A stretch of 64,000 nucleotides of DNA. Origin: Aeromonas sobria (GTDB lineage: Bacteria > Pseudomonadota > Gammaproteobacteria > Enterobacterales > Aeromonadaceae). This document shows, piece after piece, positions 1 to 12,234 of the stretch; positions within the stretch are counted from its first letter, which is position 1, and every line of letters begins with the position of its first letter. The notes under the pieces were generated by a model. The model was not told where the DNA came from, made no database searches, and was given only the letters and a program-made list of their open reading frames with translations. The DNA lies in NCBI RefSeq assembly GCF_000820145.1, contig NZ_CDBW01000022.1, positions 1 to 64,000 of the forward strand, read 5' to 3'. The position numbers were made by a program, and so were the translations under genes.

Positions 1-7
1 GGGGCGC

Positions 8-35
8 ATTATAGGGAGCCACGCCGGGATGACAA
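8..35 (-). promoter_or_regulatory. rRNA operon P1-type promoter reading out of the window
   Basis: On the minus strand a TTGTCA -35 box (30-35) is followed by a 16-bp spacer and a perfect TATAAT -10 box (8-13), then a GC-rich discriminator beginning GCGCC. The CTCCC just before TATAAT, the 16-bp spacer and the GCGCC discriminator match the layout of E. coli rrn P1 promoters. The start site would fall just outside the left edge. In E. coli hemG also lies directly upstream of an rRNA operon, so the context agrees. The rRNA itself is inferred, not seen. Confidence 0.85.
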
Positions 36-37
36 GA

Positions 38-74
38 GGAAAACTGCAAAAAATGGCACTTTTTGCAGTTTTCC
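38..74. repeat. 15-bp perfect inverted repeat in the UP-element region of the rrn promoter
   Basis: The arms 38-52 and 60-74 are perfect reverse complements around a 7-base loop. They occupy the position of the A/T-rich UP element immediately upstream of the -35 box at 30-35. The arms contain runs of five A or T. It could serve as UP element and regulator site, or as a weak terminator of the hemG transcript; the sequence does not decide. Confidence 0.7.
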
Positions 75-94
75 GGTTCAACCGTTGCTTTATT

Positions 95-121
95 AAACAA
101 AAGCCCCGCTTCGGCGAGGCT
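95..121 (-). terminator. Terminator of the pepQ-yigZ-trkH-hemG transcript
   Basis: On the minus strand an 8-bp stem with one mismatch and a TTCG-type loop (102-121) is followed by TTTTGTTT. It lies 36 bases after the hemG stop codon and before the rRNA promoter, which keeps hemG transcription out of the rRNA operon. Confidence 0.7.
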
Positions 122-157
122 CTTTCGGGCAATAAACCCTGAATTCACATCAGGTTG

Positions 158-682
158 CTACCTTTTTGACCAGAATTCGCGAGCGAAGCTGCGCACCTTT
201 TCCCAGTCGGTAAACTCGAGGTCCTTGCTGGTATCGGTACTGCCCCCGGTGATCTTCATGATCAGCTGGATGATGCGAGTCTGCCACCAGTTATAGCGGG
301 AGTACTGCAGTGCGCCGGCAAACACCCCCAGGGTTTTCGGCTTCCAGGGAGAGAGGCGCAGGAACTTCTTCATATAGGCATTGGTTTGCGGCGTCTGCTT
401 CTCTGGCTTGCGGGCGGTCAGGTTGACACAGAAGAAGGCCGCATTGGCCACCTCCAGCTGCTCCTGATGGGCATGAATAAAGCTGAACAGGCTGGGGTGG
501 AAGTTGCCATAACGAATTGAGGCGCCGATCAAGACCTTGGCATACTTGCTTAAGTTGCACATCGGCAAGGTGTGCAGGTCGTGCATCACCACTTCGCATC
601 CTGGCATCTGCTCCAGCATGACATCTACTATTTTGCGGGTTTGACCCTCCCGAGAGGAATAAAGCACCAGAATCTTGTCCAT
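158..682 (-). CDS. hemG: Menaquinone-dependent protoporphyrinogen IX dehydrogenase HemG
   Basis: Oxidises protoporphyrinogen IX to protoporphyrin IX in haem synthesis, passing electrons to the quinone pool at the inner membrane. The 174-residue protein has the flavodoxin fold: the N-terminal FMN phosphate loop reads YSSREGQTRK, followed by IGASIRYG and the family block VNLTARKPEKQTPQTN. Length is close to E. coli HemG (181). An in-frame upstream start would overlap trkH; the ATG at 682 has GAGGT nine bases ahead and gives the usual family N-terminus, so it was chosen. It follows trkH by 7 bases, as in enterobacteria. Confidence 0.95.
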   Translation of the reverse strand: MDKILVLYSSREGQTRKIVDVMLEQMPGCEVVMHDLHTLPMCNLSKYAKVLIGASIRYGNFHPSLFSFIHAHQEQLEVANAAFFCVNLTARKPEKQTPQTNAYMKKFLRLSPWKPKTLGVFAGALQYSRYNWWQTRIIQLIMKITGGSTDTSKDLEFTDWEKVRSFAREFWSKR

Positions 683-689
683 AACGACC

Positions 690-2147
690 TCAACTACGCC
701 AGAAAGCAGGGGTAAACAGTACCAGAAGCGTGAAAATTTCCAATCGACCAAACAACATGGCCACCACCAGCACCCACTGTGCCGCTGGCGAGATATTGCC
801 GAAGTTGGCTGATACCTCTCCCAACCCCGGCCCCACGTTGGTGAAGGCCGCAGCCACGGCAGTGAATGCGGTCACTTCGTTCAGCCCCGTCATCAGCAAC
901 AGCAGCATGAATATAAAGAAGAGAATGATATAGGTGGCGAAATAGCCCCACACCGCCTCGACGATGCGCTCGGGCACCGCCCGATTTCCCAGCTTCAGGG
1001 TATAGATAGCTCTGGGGTGAACCAGCCGCTTCAGCTCGCGCATCCCCTGCATGAACAGGATCATGAAACGCATCACCTTGATGCCGCCGCCGGTACTGCC
1101 CGCGCAACAACCGATAAAGGCAGAGAACATCAGCAGCATGGGCAGGAACGAGGGCCATTCTGCATAGGTGGTGGTGCTGTAGCCGGTGGTGGTGCCCAGA
1201 GAGACCGCCTGGAATAGACCGTGATTGAGGGCCTCTTGCCAGGTGTCATAGTGCCCATGGGTCAGCAAGGCGATAAAGCAGATCATCACCAGGGTCGCCT
1301 GGATGGCCAGGAACACCTTGAGTTCCGCATCATAGAGGTAGCGCCCGAGTCGAACCGGGCGGTGGGAGAAAACGGTAAAGTGGAGTGCAAAGTTCACGCT
1401 GGCCAGCAGCAGGAACACCACAGTAATCAGGTTGATGACCGGACTGTTAAAGAAACCGATGCTGGCATCGTGGGTGGAGAAGCCACCGACCGACAGGGTC
1501 GAGAACGAATGGCACACCGCATCGAACAGCGTCATCCCGGCGAGCCAATAGGCCAGCGCACAGAGCGCGGTCAGCAGCAGATAGATGAACCAGAGCGCCT
1601 TGGCCGTTTCGGCGATACGCGGCGTCACCTTGGTATCCTTCACCGGCCCCGGGATCTCGGCACGGTAGAGCTGCATGCCACCAATGCCCAGCAGTGGCAG
1701 AATGGCCACCGCCAGTACGATGATCCCCATCCCCCCCAGCCACTGCAGCAGCTGGCGGTAAAACAGAAACGCCTTGGGCAGATTATCGAGCCCGGTCAGT
1801 ACCGTCGCCCCCGTGGTAGTCAGGCCGGAAAAAGATTCGAAGAAGGCTTCCGAGACCGACATGTCCGGCACGTCGCTCATGATGAAAGGCACCGCCCCCA
1901 CACTGCCCAGCACGGTCCAGAACAGCACCACAATGAGGAAGCCCTCTTTCGAGCGCATCTCCTTCTTGTGATAGCGGTTGGGAAACCAGAGCACCACGCC
2001 GAGAAGCAGGGCGATCAGAAAAGAGCTGACGAACTCGGCACCACCCCCATCCCGATAGCCGAAGGCCACCAGCGCAGGCAACAGCATGGTCGAGCTGAAC
2101 AGCGCAACCAGCAGGCCAACAATGCGAATGATGCTCAGAATGTGCAT
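690..2147 (-). CDS. trkH: Trk potassium uptake channel subunit TrkH
   Basis: Inner-membrane potassium-translocating subunit of the Trk system, which works with the cytoplasmic NAD-binding TrkA encoded elsewhere. The 485-residue protein has the family's four pore loops with their selectivity-filter glycines: TTTGATV, LSVGGFST, TTTGYST and NVGPGLG. Length equals E. coli TrkH (483). It sits between yigZ and hemG with 36 and 7 bases of spacing, so it is probably co-transcribed with both. Confidence 0.97.
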   Translation of the reverse strand: MHILSIIRIVGLLVALFSSTMLLPALVAFGYRDGGGAEFVSSFLIALLLGVVLWFPNRYHKKEMRSKEGFLIVVLFWTVLGSVGAVPFIMSDVPDMSVSEAFFESFSGLTTTGATVLTGLDNLPKAFLFYRQLLQWLGGMGIIVLAVAILPLLGIGGMQLYRAEIPGPVKDTKVTPRIAETAKALWFIYLLLTALCALAYWLAGMTLFDAVCHSFSTLSVGGFSTHDASIGFFNSPVINLITVVFLLLASVNFALHFTVFSHRPVRLGRYLYDAELKVFLAIQATLVMICFIALLTHGHYDTWQEALNHGLFQAVSLGTTTGYSTTTYAEWPSFLPMLLMFSAFIGCCAGSTGGGIKVMRFMILFMQGMRELKRLVHPRAIYTLKLGNRAVPERIVEAVWGYFATYIILFFIFMLLLLMTGLNEVTAFTAVAAAFTNVGPGLGEVSANFGNISPAAQWVLVVAMLFGRLEIFTLLVLFTPAFWRS

Positions 2148-2183
2148 TACAGCTCCCTTTTCCCTATTAAAGAGCGATGGATT

Positions 2184-2801
2184 CTAGCCATCTAAGGGAC
2201 TGAGGGATACCCGTCCATGAGTCCGGTCGGTCAATTCACGGTCAACCTGAGCCCAAACCGAGGATTCCCATGCTACCTGCAAGGTGACCTGCTGACCGTA
2301 ATCGGCCGCCAGCAATTCGCCATTGTGGCTGCTGATCAGCGACTCGACCGTCCCCATGTCACCGTAATCGCAGTGAATGAGAGAGGGAGTGCGCGGCACC
2401 TTGAGCAGGGTTGGCAGCTGCTTGAGGGCGGCACCGACACCGCCCCCATAGGCTTTAACCAGTCCACCGGTGCCAAGCTGGATACCGCCGTAGTAACGCA
2501 CCACCACGGCGCAGATTTCACCGAATCCAGACCCCATCAACTGGGCCAGGATCGGCTTGCCCGCTGTGCCCGAAGGTTCGCCATCATCGCTGAAGCCATA
2601 GACCTGGCTATCTTGCGGCGCGCCCGCCACAAAGCCCCAGCAGTGATGGCGAGCGGTCGGATGTTGACGCTTGATCTCGTTGACCCACCCCTTGGCCGCC
2701 TCGACGGTCGGGGTGTGGGCAATCAGGGTAATGAAGCGGCTCTTCTTTATCTCTTCGGTCAGTTCCAGCGGGGCAGCCGGAATAGAGTACGCTACCGCCA
2801 T
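2184..2801 (-). CDS. yigZ: IMPACT-family protein YigZ
   Basis: A 205-residue member of the UPF0029/IMPACT family, whose eukaryotic members regulate Gcn2; the bacterial role is unknown. The N-terminal domain carries the conserved stretches KKSRFIT, HHCWGF, DDGEPSGTAGKPIL and VRYYGGIQLGTGGLVKAY; the C-terminal part is the smaller ferredoxin-like domain. The start ATG overlaps the pepQ stop (TGATG), so translation is likely coupled. The pepQ-yigZ-trkH order is the enterobacterial one. Confidence 0.93.
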   Translation of the reverse strand: MAVAYSIPAAPLELTEEIKKSRFITLIAHTPTVEAAKGWVNEIKRQHPTARHHCWGFVAGAPQDSQVYGFSDDGEPSGTAGKPILAQLMGSGFGEICAVVVRYYGGIQLGTGGLVKAYGGGVGAALKQLPTLLKVPRTPSLIHCDYGDMGTVESLISSHNGELLAADYGQQVTLQVAWESSVWAQVDRELTDRTHGRVSLSPLDG

Positions 2802-4123
2802 CAGAGCCCTGCTTGTCTGGTCATGTTCTCCACCCCGTTGGCGTGCAGCACTATGTTGTCCTCGATGCGGATGCCGCCAAACGGCCGCAGTGCCTCCACC
2901 TTGTTCCAGTTAACCCGTTTGCCCTGTTCGCCCTGACGCAGCGGCTCCAGCAAACTGTCGATAAAGTAGAGCCCCGGCTCGATGGTGAACACCTGATCCA
3001 CCTCCATCACCCGGGTGCAGCGCAGATAGGGGAACAGCTCGGGGGCCGCCAGGTGGGTGCCGCGCTCATCCTGCATGAAACCACCCGCATCGTGCACCTG
3101 CAGACCGATGAAGTGGCCGAGGCCGTGAGGGAAGAAGACGTTGGTCACCCCGGTATTGATCATCTCGTCTACCGACATGTCCACCAGCTCGGTGGCCTGC
3201 AGCAGGCGTGCCAGCTTGTGATGCATCTGCAGATGCAGCTCGCTGTAGCGGCGACCCGGTTTGATCTCCTTGATGATCTCCTGCTGCTGCTCGTCGAGGG
3301 CCGCAATCAGGTCGGCAAACTCGCCGCGCCGCCACGCCCAGGTACGGGTGATGTCGGAGGCATAACCGTGAAAATCGACGCCAGCATCGATCAGGAAGGA
3401 GTGGCGCTCCGCATCCGGCACCCGCAAGGCGGAGAGATGGGTGTAGTGCAGAATGGCCGCGTTGCGGTTGATGGCGACAATATTGCCGTAGGGCGCCTCA
3501 TTGGCCCCCTGCCCGACCGCCTTCATATAGGCCAGATTGATTTCGAACTCGCTCGCCCCCGCCATAAAGGAGTCCTTGGCGGCAATATGGCCGCGCACGC
3601 CGATGCGGGTCGCCTCGCGCAGACACTCCAGCTCGTAGGGAGTCTTGTAGGCGCGGTGATAGTGCAGGTAGTTGAGCACAGCTTCCGGATTGGGCTGGGT
3701 CAGCCCCAGCAGCTCGGCCACTTCCAGATGACCGCCCAGATAGGCCCACTCCTGCTTGTTGGCAGGCAGATGATCGGCCACCTGCTCCGGTCGGGTCAGG
3801 AAACGAATATCGAAGAACTCGACCCAGAAGGCATTGGGCAGATCCGCCACCTTGTGCCAGAAATCCACCGGACGATAGAACAGCAGTACCGGTTTGTTCA
3901 CCCCGTCCACCAGCAGCCAGCAGTGGGGATTGTCCAGCACCGGCAACCAGGCCTTGAAGTGCGGGTTTACCTTGAACGGGTAATCCTGATCATCGAGGAA
4001 GATGCGGTGGGTCTGGCCGGAGTGGATGGCCAGTCCGCTGAGCCCCTGTTGTTGCAGAATATCGCGGGTACGCTGCTGCAAGGTATCGAGGTGCTGGGCA
4101 AAAAGTTGGCTGTAGCTGCTCAT
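2801..4123 (-). CDS. pepQ: Xaa-Pro dipeptidase (prolidase) PepQ
   Basis: Cytoplasmic metallopeptidase cleaving Xaa-Pro dipeptides; members of this group can also hydrolyse organophosphate esters. The 440-residue protein has an N-terminal creatinase-like domain and a C-terminal pita-bread domain. The dinuclear metal ligands are visible: two Asp in [17 protein letters not shown] (about residues 244 and 255), His in HGLGHF (about 335), Glu in TIEPGLYF (about 381) and Glu in IRIEDN (about 423). AGGA precedes the ATG. First gene of the minus-strand operon and divergent from aacS. Confidence 0.96.
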   Translation of the reverse strand: MSSYSQLFAQHLDTLQQRTRDILQQQGLSGLAIHSGQTHRIFLDDQDYPFKVNPHFKAWLPVLDNPHCWLLVDGVNKPVLLFYRPVDFWHKVADLPNAFWVEFFDIRFLTRPEQVADHLPANKQEWAYLGGHLEVAELLGLTQPNPEAVLNYLHYHRAYKTPYELECLREATRIGVRGHIAAKDSFMAGASEFEINLAYMKAVGQGANEAPYGNIVAINRNAAILHYTHLSALRVPDAERHSFLIDAGVDFHGYASDITRTWAWRRGEFADLIAALDEQQQEIIKEIKPGRRYSELHLQMHHKLARLLQATELVDMSVDEMINTGVTNVFFPHGLGHFIGLQVHDAGGFMQDERGTHLAAPELFPYLRCTRVMEVDQVFTIEPGLYFIDSLLEPLRQGEQGKRVNWNKVEALRPFGGIRIEDNIVLHANGVENMTRQAGL

Positions 4124-4206
4124 GGCGTCCTGCTCCGAGGTGAATGTGATAGCAGCATAACACCAAGCTCGGGGCTGCTCGACCCGTCAAGCTGCCGCTT
4201 CGTGAG

Positions 4207-4222
4207 GTAACGCATGCGTTAC
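4207..4222. promoter_or_regulatory. Perfect 16-bp palindrome between pepQ and aacS
   Basis: GTAACGCATGCGTTAC is a full palindrome in the 190-bp divergent promoter region. A dimeric regulator could bind here and serve both pepQ and aacS. No known operator consensus was matched with confidence. Confidence 0.45.
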
Positions 4223-4313
4223 AAAGTGTTTGTTATCAACAGAAAACCAATCATTAACAAATCAAAAACAATTCAATACACTGCCGCTAGATACATGACG
4301 TCAGGGATTACTC

Positions 4314-6251
<1,938 letters not shown>

Positions 6252-6271
6252 TAACAAACTCACATCCATCG

Positions 6272-6296
6272 GAGGCGCCGCAAGGCGCCTCTCTTT
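6272..6296 (+). terminator. Terminator after aacS
   Basis: A perfect 8-bp stem GAGGCGCC/GGCGCCTC with a GCAA loop is followed by TCTTTT, 20 bases after the aacS stop. Confidence 0.85.
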
Positions 6297-6336
6297 TGCC
6301 CGTTTTGTGATGAGGAGCTTTTACTCGAGAACTGTT

Positions 6337-6348
6337 AAACAAATGTTT
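6337..6348. promoter_or_regulatory. Candidate fatty-acid operator upstream of fadB
   Basis: AAACAAATGTTT has inverted AAAC/GTTT arms around four bases and lies 107 bases before fadB. This resembles the short inverted repeats bound by TetR-family fatty-acid regulators such as PsrA. No enterobacterial FadR site was recognised here. The assignment is inferred from shape only. Confidence 0.35.
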
Positions 6349-6455
6349 TAAATAGGTGTTGAAAATGTCTCCTTTTGGATCAATAGTGAGCCTCGCCCCC
6401 TGCTGGGGATAAAGGAGCAACACCCCCCACTGAGTGGGAACAAGGAGACACTCTC

Positions 6456-8603
6456 ATGATCTACCAAGGCGAAACCCTGTCGGTCAGCTACCTCGAAAAC
6501 GGCATTGCCGAGCTGAGGTTTGATGCCCCGGGTTCAGTCAACAAGCTGGATCGCGCTACCCTGCTCTCCCTGAGCGAAGCGATCGCCGCATTACAACAAG
6601 AACGTGAACTAAAAGGTCTGATCCTCACCTCTGGCAAAGACGCCTTTATCGTCGGCGCCGATATTACCGAATTCCTGGAACTGTTCGATCTGCCGCAAGA
6701 AGATCTGCTCGGCTGGCTGAAAAAGGCCAACGACATCTTCAACGCCATCGAAGATCTGCCGGTACCGACCCTCTCGGCCATCAAGGGCCACGCCCTGGGC
6801 GGCGGCTGCGAGACCATTCTCTCCACCGACTTCCGGCTGGCCGACACCAGCGCCAAGATTGGCCTGCCCGAGACCAAACTCGGCATCATGCCGGGCTTTG
6901 GCGGCACCGTCCGTCTGCCACGGGTGATCGGTGCCGACAACGCGCTGGAGTGGATCACCACCGGCAAGGATTACCGTGCCGATGACGCCCTCAAGGTGGG
7001 TGCCATCGATGCCGTGGTCGCCCCGGACGCACTGCAGAGCGCTGCGCTGCAGATGATGAAAGACGCCATCGCGGGCAAACTGGACTGGCAGAGCCGTCGC
7101 GCCGCCAAAAAAGCGCCGCTGCGCCTCTCCAAACTGGAAGCCATGATGAGCTTCACCACCGCCGCCGGCATGGTTGCCGCCGTGGCGGGCAAACACTATC
7201 CGGCGCCGATGACCGCGGTGAAAACCGTCGAGGCCGCCGCTGGCATGGGCCGTGACGAGGCGCTGGCCGTTGAGGCACAGGGCTTTATCAAGCTGGCCAA
7301 GACCGATGTCGCCAAAGCACTGGTCGGTATTTTCCTGAACGATCAGCACATCAAGGCGCTGGCCAAGAAGGCTGCCAAGCAGGCTGCTAAGGCCACTAGC
7401 CACGCCGCCGTACTGGGTGCCGGCATCATGGGGGGCGGCATCGCCTACCAGTCTGCCAGCAAGGGCATTCCGGCGGTGATGAAGGATATCAACGAGAAGG
7501 CACTGGCACTTGGCATGGGCGAAGCCACCAAGCTGCTCAACGGCCAACTCGAAAAGGGCCGCATCGACGGCATCAAGATGGGCCAGGTGCTCTCAGCCAT
7601 CACCCCGACCCTCAGCTATGACAACGTCAAGCATGTGGATCTGGTGGTCGAAGCCGTGGTCGAGAATCCCAAGGTGAAGGCCGCCGTACTGGGCGAAGTG
7701 GAAGGGATCATTGGCGAAGACGCCGTGCTCGCCAGCAACACCTCCACCATCCCCATCTCCCTGCTGGCCAAGGGGCTGAAGCGCCCGCAGAACTTCTGCG
7801 GCATGCACTTCTTCAACCCGGTACACCGTATGCCACTGGTGGAGATCATCCGCGGCGAGCAGACTTCCGATGAAACCATCAACCGCGTGGTGGCCTATGC
7901 CGCCGCCATGGGCAAGTCCCCGGTGGTGGTCAACGACTGCCCCGGCTTCTTCGTCAACCGCGTGCTGTTCCCCTACTTCTTCGGCTTCAACAAGCTGGTC
8001 GCCGATGGCGCCGACTTCGCGGCAGTCGACAAGGTGATGGAGAAGGAGTTCGGCTGGCCGATGGGCCCCGCCTACCTGCTGGACGTGGTCGGCATCGACA
8101 CCGGTCACCATGCCGGTGATGTGATGGCGCAGGGTTTCCCGGCACGCATGAGCAAGGAAGGTCGCACCGCCATCGACGTGATGTATGAGGTGAGCCGCTT
8201 CGGTCAGAAGAATGGCAAGGGTTTCTACTCTTACGAGCAGGACAAGAAGGGCAAGCCGAAGAAGGTAGCCGACGCCGCTGCTTACGAGCTGCTGGCCCCC
8301 ATTGCCAAGCCGAAGCAGGACTTTGACAAGGAAGCCATCATAGCTCGCATGATGATCCCGATGATCAACGAAGTGGTGCTCTGTCTGGAAGAGGGCATTG
8401 TCGCCACCCCAGCCGAAGCCGACATCGCACTGGTCTACGGTCTGGGCTTCCCTCCCTTCCGCGGCGGCGTATTCCGCTATCTGGACACCATTGGTCTGGA
8501 TCGTTACGTGGCCATGGCCGACCAGTATGCCGATTTGGGCCCGCTCTACCGCGTCAGCGACAAGCTGCGTGAGATGGCCGCCCAGGGCAAAACCTTCTAC
8601 TGA
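6456..8603 (+). CDS. fadB: Fatty acid oxidation complex subunit alpha FadB
   Basis: Multifunctional enzyme of aerobic beta-oxidation: enoyl-CoA hydratase/isomerase in the N-terminal half and 3-hydroxyacyl-CoA dehydrogenase in the C-terminal half. The 715 residues equal the usual length (729 in E. coli). GHALGGGCE near residue 110 and [11 protein letters not shown] near 138 hold the hydratase glutamates; GAGIMGGG near 319 is the NAD-binding loop; the dehydrogenase His lies in GMHFFNPVH near 450. AAGGAG precedes the ATG. It is followed after 21 bases by fadA; both subunits form an alpha2-beta2 complex. Confidence 0.98.
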   Translation: MIYQGETLSVSYLENGIAELRFDAPGSVNKLDRATLLSLSEAIAALQQERELKGLILTSGKDAFIVGADITEFLELFDLPQEDLLGWLKKANDIFNAIEDLPVPTLSAIKGHALGGGCETILSTDFRLADTSAKIGLPETKLGIMPGFGGTVRLPRVIGADNALEWITTGKDYRADDALKVGAIDAVVAPDALQSAALQMMKDAIAGKLDWQSRRAAKKAPLRLSKLEAMMSFTTAAGMVAAVAGKHYPAPMTAVKTVEAAAGMGRDEALAVEAQGFIKLAKTDVAKALVGIFLNDQHIKALAKKAAKQAAKATSHAAVLGAGIMGGGIAYQSASKGIPAVMKDINEKALALGMGEATKLLNGQLEKGRIDGIKMGQVLSAITPTLSYDNVKHVDLVVEAVVENPKVKAAVLGEVEGIIGEDAVLASNTSTIPISLLAKGLKRPQNFCGMHFFNPVHRMPLVEIIRGEQTSDETINRVVAYAAAMGKSPVVVNDCPGFFVNRVLFPYFFGFNKLVADGADFAAVDKVMEKEFGWPMGPAYLLDVVGIDTGHHAGDVMAQGFPARMSKEGRTAIDVMYEVSRFGQKNGKGFYSYEQDKKGKPKKVADAAAYELLAPIAKPKQDFDKEAIIARMMIPMINEVVLCLEEGIVATPAEADIALVYGLGFPPFRGGVFRYLDTIGLDRYVAMADQYADLGPLYRVSDKLREMAAQGKTFY

Positions 8604-9788
<1,185 letters not shown>

Positions 9789-9835
9789 TGACCAGCCGGA
9801 TCGACGGGATGCATGACTGAGTGTTGTCCCTTTTC

Positions 9836-9860
9836 GGGGCCAGTCTGACTGGCCCCTTTT
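9836..9860 (+). terminator. Terminator after fadBA
   Basis: A perfect 9-bp stem GGGGCCAGT/ACTGGCCCC with a 3-base loop is followed by TTTT, 48 bases after fadA. Confidence 0.88.
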
Positions 9861-9916
9861 CAAGTCTGTGACGAGAGCCACACGGGGTGATCGTCAGTTG
9901 TCAGCTGTTATCTGTT

Positions 9917-9944
9917 GGCCGTCCCGTTTGGGTCGGCCTTTTTT
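9917..9944 (+). terminator. Second terminator-like hairpin before the two-component operon
   Basis: The stem from 9917 pairs GGCCG with CGGCC and CCC with GGG around a GTTT loop, has one internal mismatch, and runs into TTTTTT. It backs up the fadA terminator and isolates the next operon. Confidence 0.6.
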
Positions 9945-10066
9945 CGTTTTAAAGTTATCAATAGCCTGTTATTGCCTTAAACCTCACATTAGATGGGGGG
10001 CTTGCTTGCTTTTTACTCCCCCGACAGGTTCAATCTGCACAAAAAAATGGGTGGATGCACATACAT

Positions 10067-10789
10067 ATGTCAATGAGCAAACAACTGCTGATCGTCGATG
10101 ACGACCAAGAGATCCGCGAGCTGCTCAACGAGTACCTGACCCGGGCGGGCTTTCAGGTATTGACGGCCGCCGGTGGCAACGAGATGCGCCAGCAACTCGC
10201 CCAGCACAGCCCGGACCTGATTATTCTGGACATCATGATGCCCGGCGAGGACGGTTTTACCCTCTGCCAGCAGATCCGGCGTGACTCCCAAGTGCCCATT
10301 ATCATGCTGACCGCCGCCTCCGACGAAGCGGATCGGGTGATCGGCCTCGAACTGGGCGCCGACGACTATATTGCCAAGCCGTTCAGCCCCCGTGAACTGC
10401 AGGCCCGCATCAAGGCACTGCTGCGCCGCGCCGAATTCCGCCAGCCGGAAAAAGAGAAGGAGCCGAGCCGCCGCCTGCGTTTTGCCGAGTGGACCCTCGA
10501 CACCCTGAGCCACCAGCTGACCCATGACGATGGCAGCCTGCTGGATCTCTCCGGCAGCGATGCCATGCTGCTCGGCATGTTCCTGCAGCAGCCTGGGCTG
10601 GTGCTGGATCGGGATACCATCTCCGATGCCACCCGCGGCCGCGAGAGCCTGCCGATGGAGCGCGGCATCGACGTGCAGATCAGCCGTCTGCGCCAGAAGC
10701 TGGGTGATAACGGCAAGAGCCCACGCATCATCAAAACCATTCGCGGCAGCGGTTACATGCTGATTGCCGAGGTGCACGAGCTGCCATGA
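10067..10789 (+). CDS. OmpR-family response regulator, GltR-like
   Basis: Cytoplasmic DNA-binding response regulator. The receiver domain has the acidic pocket VDDDQE, the phospho-acceptor Asp near residue 55 in LDIMMPGEDG and the Lys near 104 in AKPFSPREL; the C-terminal winged helix ends RIIKTIRGSGYMLIAEV. The block SDEADRVIGLELGADDY and the overall sequence resemble Pseudomonas GltR, which controls glucose uptake. ATG codons at 10055, 10067 and 10073 are in frame; GGGTGG at 10049 favours 10067, with modest certainty. The stop overlaps the kinase start (ATGA). Confidence 0.9.
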   Translation: MSMSKQLLIVDDDQEIRELLNEYLTRAGFQVLTAAGGNEMRQQLAQHSPDLIILDIMMPGEDGFTLCQQIRRDSQVPIIMLTAASDEADRVIGLELGADDYIAKPFSPRELQARIKALLRRAEFRQPEKEKEPSRRLRFAEWTLDTLSHQLTHDDGSLLDLSGSDAMLLGMFLQQPGLVLDRDTISDATRGRESLPMERGIDVQISRLRQKLGDNGKSPRIIKTIRGSGYMLIAEVHELP

Positions 10790-12228
10790 GCCACAAGTGG
10801 TCCTGGGGGGCGCTGGTGCCCCGCTCCCTGCTGTCACGGATGATCCTGCTGCTGTTGCTGGCCATCCTGCTCTCCCAGACCATTCTGACCGGCATCTGGA
10901 TGCAGCAGATCCAGAAGCGGGAGCTGGAGGGGATGATCAGCACCACCCGCAACCTGGCGCTCTCCGCCGCCTCCACCGTCAACTTCTTCAAATCCCTGCC
11001 ACTGCAGTATCGCCATATCGCGCTGGACCAGCTGCGCAACATGGGCGGCAGCCGCTTCTTCGTCTCGCTCAACGAGGAAGAGATCCACATCAACGCCATC
11101 CCCGACAGCGAGCGCAAGACGCTGGTGCTGCAGGAGGTGCAGGGGGTGCTGACCCGCAAGCTCTCCGATGCCATGGCGATCAAGGTGGACTTCTCCCGAC
11201 CTGATGACCTTCACGTCTTCAACAATGACACCCTGCTGGCGGATCTCCCCTCCTCCTGGGCTCGCTACACCCTGTCGCTGGAACCGCTCAATCCGCCGGT
11301 GCTGGTGACCCAGATCGAGATTGAAAAGGGAGAGTGGCTCTATCTGGCGGCCCTGCTGCCCGCCCCCTACATGACGCTGGATGACACCGTGATGCCGAGC
11401 AATCAGGTGCGCTTTATCGCCCTGATGACGGTGTTCCTCTGCTTCTTCACCTTTATGCTGGTGCGCTGGCAGACCCGCCCGCTGCGCCGTCTCGCCAAGG
11501 CGGCGGTGAATCTGGGCAAAGATATCGACCAGCCTTCGCTCAAAGAGGAGGGGGCGTCGGAGATCGTGGCGGCCACCCGCGCCTTCAACATCATGCAGCA
11601 CCGCATTCGCCGTTATATCGATGATAGAGAGCGGCTGTTCAGCTCCATCTCACATGACCTCAAGACCCCTATCACCCGGCTGCGGCTGCGGGTCGAACTG
11701 CTCGACGACGAGGTGCAGATCGGCAAGTTCAACAAGGATCTCGACGAGCTGGAGCTGATGGTGAAAGGGGCGCTACAGACGGTAAAAGAGACCGACATCC
11801 ACGAGAACATCGAGGAGATCGACATCAACGCACTGCTGGAGCAGATGGCGGAGTCGATGAACCTCCATGACGAGCGGCTGACTATCGAGGGGCACTGCAA
11901 GTGGCCCTATCGCGGCAAGCTGCTGGCCCTCAAGCGCTGCATCGGCAATCTGGTGGATAACGGCATCAAATATGGTCAGCGGGTACGCATCATCATCATG
12001 GATGACGCGGAAATGTTGATCCTGTTCATCATGGACGAAGGTCCCGGCCTGCCGGAAGATCAGTTCGAACGCATCTTCGAACCCTACTACCGACTCAGCA
12101 CCGATCAGGCGGGAACCGGCCTTGGCCTTGGCATCGCCCGCAATATTTCCCACGCCCATGGCGGCGATCTGGTGCTGGAAAATCGTCCGCAAGGCGGCCT
12201 GCAAGCCACCCTCTCTCTCCCAAGGTAG
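10786..12228 (+). CDS. Sensor histidine kinase, GtrS/EnvZ-like
   Basis: Inner-membrane sensor kinase of 480 residues partnering the preceding regulator. There is one membrane segment near residues 13-30, a periplasmic domain of about 170 residues, a second membrane segment near 205-225, a HAMP linker, and the kinase core with phospho-acceptor His290 in SSISHDLKTPITRLRLR, the N box GNLVDNGIKYG and the ATP lid GTGLGLGIA. Pseudomonas GtrS responds to sugar acids; whether this kinase does is inferred only from the regulator match and the sugar-binding protein encoded next. Confidence 0.92.
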   Translation: MSHKWSWGALVPRSLLSRMILLLLLAILLSQTILTGIWMQQIQKRELEGMISTTRNLALSAASTVNFFKSLPLQYRHIALDQLRNMGGSRFFVSLNEEEIHINAIPDSERKTLVLQEVQGVLTRKLSDAMAIKVDFSRPDDLHVFNNDTLLADLPSSWARYTLSLEPLNPPVLVTQIEIEKGEWLYLAALLPAPYMTLDDTVMPSNQVRFIALMTVFLCFFTFMLVRWQTRPLRRLAKAAVNLGKDIDQPSLKEEGASEIVAATRAFNIMQHRIRRYIDDRERLFSSISHDLKTPITRLRLRVELLDDEVQIGKFNKDLDELELMVKGALQTVKETDIHENIEEIDINALLEQMAESMNLHDERLTIEGHCKWPYRGKLLALKRCIGNLVDNGIKYGQRVRIIIMDDAEMLILFIMDEGPGLPEDQFERIFEPYYRLSTDQAGTGLGLGIARNISHAHGGDLVLENRPQGGLQATLSLPR

Positions 12229-12234
12229 TTGCCC

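Noticed and set aside
1221..2195. Long open frame on the plus strand opposite trkH
   Set aside because: It mirrors the conserved trkH coding frame, is rich in His, Gln and Arg as antisense frames of GC-rich genes are, and has no ribosome site.
2813..4210. 465-codon plus-strand frame opposite pepQ
   Set aside because: Antisense shadow of pepQ, whose metal ligands and length are intact.
9868..10101. 77-codon ORF between fadA and the response regulator
   Set aside because: It spans a terminator hairpin and overlaps the regulator start; no ribosome site or protein-like composition.
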